The notes beneath the pieces were generated by a model, which was not told the origin of the DNA, did no database searches, and saw nothing but the letters and a program-made list of their open reading frames with translations. A program made the position numbers and the translations under genes. Below are positions 6,637-8,585 of a DNA stretch of 8,585 nucleotides, one piece after another. Origin of the DNA: Elusimicrobiota bacterium. GTDB lineage: Bacteria > Elusimicrobiota > Elusimicrobia > Elusimicrobiales > Elusimicrobiaceae. Position 1 is the first letter of the stretch, and every line of letters begins with the position of its first letter. The stretch lies in the NCBI GenBank assembly GCA_023393825.1, contig JAEXBW010000121.1:1-8585 (forward strand). The letters run 5' to 3'.

Positions 6637-6662
6637 ATTTATAAAGATTTAAGGAGTTTTTT

Positions 6663-7862
6663 ATGGCCCTGATAAACGAGAATTATTTAAATTTAGCGCA
6701 AAATTATTTATTCCCCACCATTGCAAAAAAAGTGAGGGAATTTAAGGCAGCAAATCCCTCGGCGGAAGTTATCAGCCTTGGCATAGGCGATGTTACGCAG
6801 CCGCTTCCCGCCGTGTGCATAGAAGCCATGCATAAAGCCGTTGACGAAATGGGCCGCAAAGAAACATTCCGCGGATACGGGCCGGAGCAAGGATATTCCT
6901 TTTTGGTTGAAGATATTATTAAGCACGACTATCAGGCGCGCGGCGTGGACTTGCTTGCGGAAGAAGTTTTTGTAAGCGACGGCGCAAAGTGCGACGTCGG
7001 TAATATACAGGAAATATTTTCTAAAGATTGCGTTGTTGCAATTGCGGACCCTGTTTACCCCGTCTACCTTGACACCAATATAATGGCGGGCAGACAAATA
7101 AAAAAAATCCCGTGTTTGGAAGAAAATAACTTTGTCCCGCAGGTGCCTGATTTCCACGCGGACCTTGTGTATCTCTGCTCGCCCAACAATCCCACGGGCA
7201 GCGTGATGACGAAAGACGATTTAAAAAAATGGATTGCTTACGCTAAAGAAAATAAGGCAATTATAATTTTTGACTCCGCCTATAAAGAATATATACAAGA
7301 CGATACTTTACCCCGTTCCATTTACGAAGTTGAAGGGGCAAAAGATGTTGCGATAGAAATACGTTCGTATTCCAAAACCGCGGGTTTTACTGGTTTGCGC
7401 TGCGCTTATATGGTTGTGCCTATGACGCTTAAAGGTTTTACGCACGACGGCAAAGAAGCCTCTTTAAACGCCTTTTGGCGCAGAAGACACACCACAAAAT
7501 TTAACGGTGTACCTTACATTGTGCAACGCGCCGCGCAGGCTATATACACTCCGCAAGGCAAGGCGGAAGTAAAAGAACTTATTAACTTTTATATGACCAA
7601 TGCCAAAATTATCAGCGATGGTTTAAAAGACATCGGCTTGACAGTTTACGGCGGGCAAAACGCGCCTTATATTTGGTTAAAACTGCCAAAAGGCGTACCT
7701 TCTTTTGATTTTTTTGAAGTGCTGCTTTCTCATGCGCATATCGTAAGCACACCGGGCAGCGGCTTTGGCGATGCGGGCGAAGGATATTTAAGGCTAACCG
7801 CGTTTGGACAGCGTGAAAGCACATTAAAAGCTGTAGAGCGTATTAAAGGTTTAAAAATATGA
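6663..7862 (+). CDS. dapL: LL-diaminopimelate aminotransferase
   Basis: A 399-residue PLP enzyme (class I/II fold) that converts tetrahydrodipicolinate plus glutamate directly to LL-diaminopimelate. It bypasses the succinylated or acetylated intermediates of lysine and peptidoglycan precursor synthesis. The DapL-specific N-terminus N7-Y-x-x-L-x-x-x-Y-L-F (7-17) is present, with ISLGIGDVTQPLP (37-49) and the substrate-loop segment FRGYGPEQGY (69-78). PLP-site residues are SPNNPTG (173-179), D204 with Y207, the Schiff-base lysine K238 in SYSKTAGFTG, and R246. A C-terminal TPGSGFGDAGEGYLRLTAFG segment carries the expected carboxylate-binding arginine. The length is typical of the family. The start is fixed by AAGGAG six bases before ATG 6663. 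Its stop codon overlaps the dapF start, so both steps of the branch are made from one transcript. The gene implies a meso-DAP peptidoglycan and no need for dapC/dapD/dapE. Confidence 0.97.
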   Translation: MALINENYLNLAQNYLFPTIAKKVREFKAANPSAEVISLGIGDVTQPLPAVCIEAMHKAVDEMGRKETFRGYGPEQGYSFLVEDIIKHDYQARGVDLLAEEVFVSDGAKCDVGNIQEIFSKDCVVAIADPVYPVYLDTNIMAGRQIKKIPCLEENNFVPQVPDFHADLVYLCSPNNPTGSVMTKDDLKKWIAYAKENKAIIIFDSAYKEYIQDDTLPRSIYEVEGAKDVAIEIRSYSKTAGFTGLRCAYMVVPMTLKGFTHDGKEASLNAFWRRRHTTKFNGVPYIVQRAAQAIYTPQGKAEVKELINFYMTNAKIISDGLKDIGLTVYGGQNAPYIWLKLPKGVPSFDFFEVLLSHAHIVSTPGSGFGDAGEGYLRLTAFGQRESTLKAVERIKGLKI

Positions 7863-8585
7863 AGACAATTCCTTTTATAAAAATGGACGGGCTTGGCAAT
7901 GACTTTGTTATTATAGACGCCAGAAAGCAGCCCGTAAATTTAACCGAGCAGGAAATTACAAAACTTGGCGACAGGCATAAAGGGGTCGGCTTTGACCAGC
8001 TTTTTATTTTGCATAATTCCCAAACCTGCGACGTTAAAATGGATATTTATAACAGCGACGGCAGCACTTCCGCCGCCTGCGGTAACGGCACGCGCTGCGT
8101 GGCAAGCATAATATTTAAAGAATCCTCAAAAACAGAAATTACTTTAGAAGCGCCCGACGGCAAGGTGCTTAAAGGGTTTAACACAAACCCCGTAACCGTT
8201 AATATGGGCCGCCCCGCTTTAAACTGGCAGGATATACCCTTAGCAAAGGAATGCGACACTTTAAATATGCCTGTTTTGCTTGAGGGTTTACCAAGCCCTG
8301 TTTGTGTTTCCATGGGGAATCCTCACACGGTATTTTTTGTTGATAATGTTGACGATTTGGATATTGCCGCGCTTGGCCCCAAGATAGAGCATCACCCGCT
8401 TTTCCCCAAGCGTACCAATGTGGAATTTGCACAAATCATCAGCCCCTCTAAAATCCGTATGCGCGTTTGGGAACGCGGCGCGGGCATAACGCTTGCCTGC
8501 GGCAGCGGTTCTTGCGCCACGCTTGTTGCGGCTGTCAGGCGCGGACTTACGGACCGTAAAGTGGAGATTGTGATGGACGGCGGCT
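7859..8585 (+). CDS. dapF: diaminopimelate epimerase (3' end off the window)
   Basis: This gene was read directly because it has no stop in the window. ATG at 7859 shares the ATGA with the dapL stop, and AAAGG (7845-7849) is a plausible ribosome binding site. The 242 complete codons cover most of a protein that is usually about 270-280 residues. The enzyme is PLP-independent and uses two cysteines to interconvert LL- and meso-diaminopimelate. C74 lies in SAACGNGTRC and C214 in TLACGSGSCAT, with the usual N-terminal MDGLGNDFV (9-17) and GNPH (153-156). The loop before the second cysteine reads ERGAGIT, where many family members have ERGAGET; isoleucine here is known in some lineages and does not remove a catalytic cysteine. 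It acts on the product of DapL encoded immediately upstream. The frame is intact to the right edge. Confidence 0.96.
   Translation, partial: MKTIPFIKMDGLGNDFVIIDARKQPVNLTEQEITKLGDRHKGVGFDQLFILHNSQTCDVKMDIYNSDGSTSAACGNGTRCVASIIFKESSKTEITLEAPDGKVLKGFNTNPVTVNMGRPALNWQDIPLAKECDTLNMPVLLEGLPSPVCVSMGNPHTVFFVDNVDDLDIAALGPKIEHHPLFPKRTNVEFAQIISPSKIRMRVWERGAGITLACGSGSCATLVAAVRRGLTDRKVEIVMDGG

Noticed and set aside
6578..6662. Possible lysine riboswitch or regulatory palindrome upstream of dapL (ACAA...TTGT around 6595-6611)
   Set aside because: The divergent gap is only 85 bases, too short for a lysine riboswitch. The repeat has four-base arms in AT-rich sequence, with interior mismatches.
1..8585. A new defence, mobile or multi-gene accessory system
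   Set aside because: Every stretch longer than about 130 bases is occupied by a recognisable metabolic or membrane gene. I see no transposase, integrase, toxin-antitoxin pair, CRISPR repeat, tRNA or direct-repeat boundary.

Overview
The window is a compact stretch of bacterial chromosome with seven divergently or convergently arranged transcription units. It holds eight genes, two of them cut by the window edges, with short intergenic regions and no mobile element, CRISPR array, tRNA or rRNA. The contents point to a free-replicating, probably anaerobic or fermentative bacterium with a meso-diaminopimelate cell wall. The evidence is an LL-diaminopimelate aminotransferase (DapL) followed by diaminopimelate epimerase, a D-lactate-dehydrogenase-like enzyme, a compact four-cysteine flavoprotein typical of anaerobes, and a lipoprotein SGNH hydrolase. 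DapL lineages include Elusimicrobiota, spirochaetes, Bacteroidota, some Firmicutes and deltaproteobacteria. I cannot place the organism more closely from sequence alone; an Elusimicrobiota-like gut or sediment anaerobe is only a guess.

Layout from left to right. Bases 1-1059 (minus) encode a geranylgeranyl-reductase-type FAD oxidoreductase whose C-terminal end runs off the left edge. A 132-bp divergent region follows, with a terminator-like hairpin, palindromes and a -10 box. Next is a D-2-hydroxyacid dehydrogenase (1192-2214, plus). A bidirectional terminator (2234-2265) separates it from a convergent two-gene unit transcribed leftward: glutamine-dependent NAD+ synthetase nadE (5229-3304), then an AI-2E-family membrane protein (3300-2284) three bases downstream. 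A divergent 118-bp region carries an AATGATA/TATCATT palindrome next to the -10 box of an iron-sulfur-flavoprotein-like gene (5348-5902, plus). A second bidirectional terminator (5914-5949) separates that from a leftward SGNH hydrolase lipoprotein gene (6577-5966). Finally an operon of dapL (6663-7862) and dapF (7859 to the right edge) runs rightward with a 4-base ATGA overlap.

Functionally, dapL and dapF supply consecutive steps of lysine and meso-DAP synthesis (tetrahydrodipicolinate to LL-DAP to meso-DAP). NadE makes the NAD that the D-hydroxyacid dehydrogenase would use, and the dehydrogenase would re-oxidise NADH during fermentation. This is metabolic relatedness only; nothing shows that they are co-regulated. 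Most of the window is ordinary housekeeping sequence and I see no convincing new multi-gene system. The points most worth a second look are the Fur-like operator candidate at 5315-5334, the four-cysteine flavoprotein it precedes, and the hairpin/palindrome cluster upstream of the dehydrogenase.
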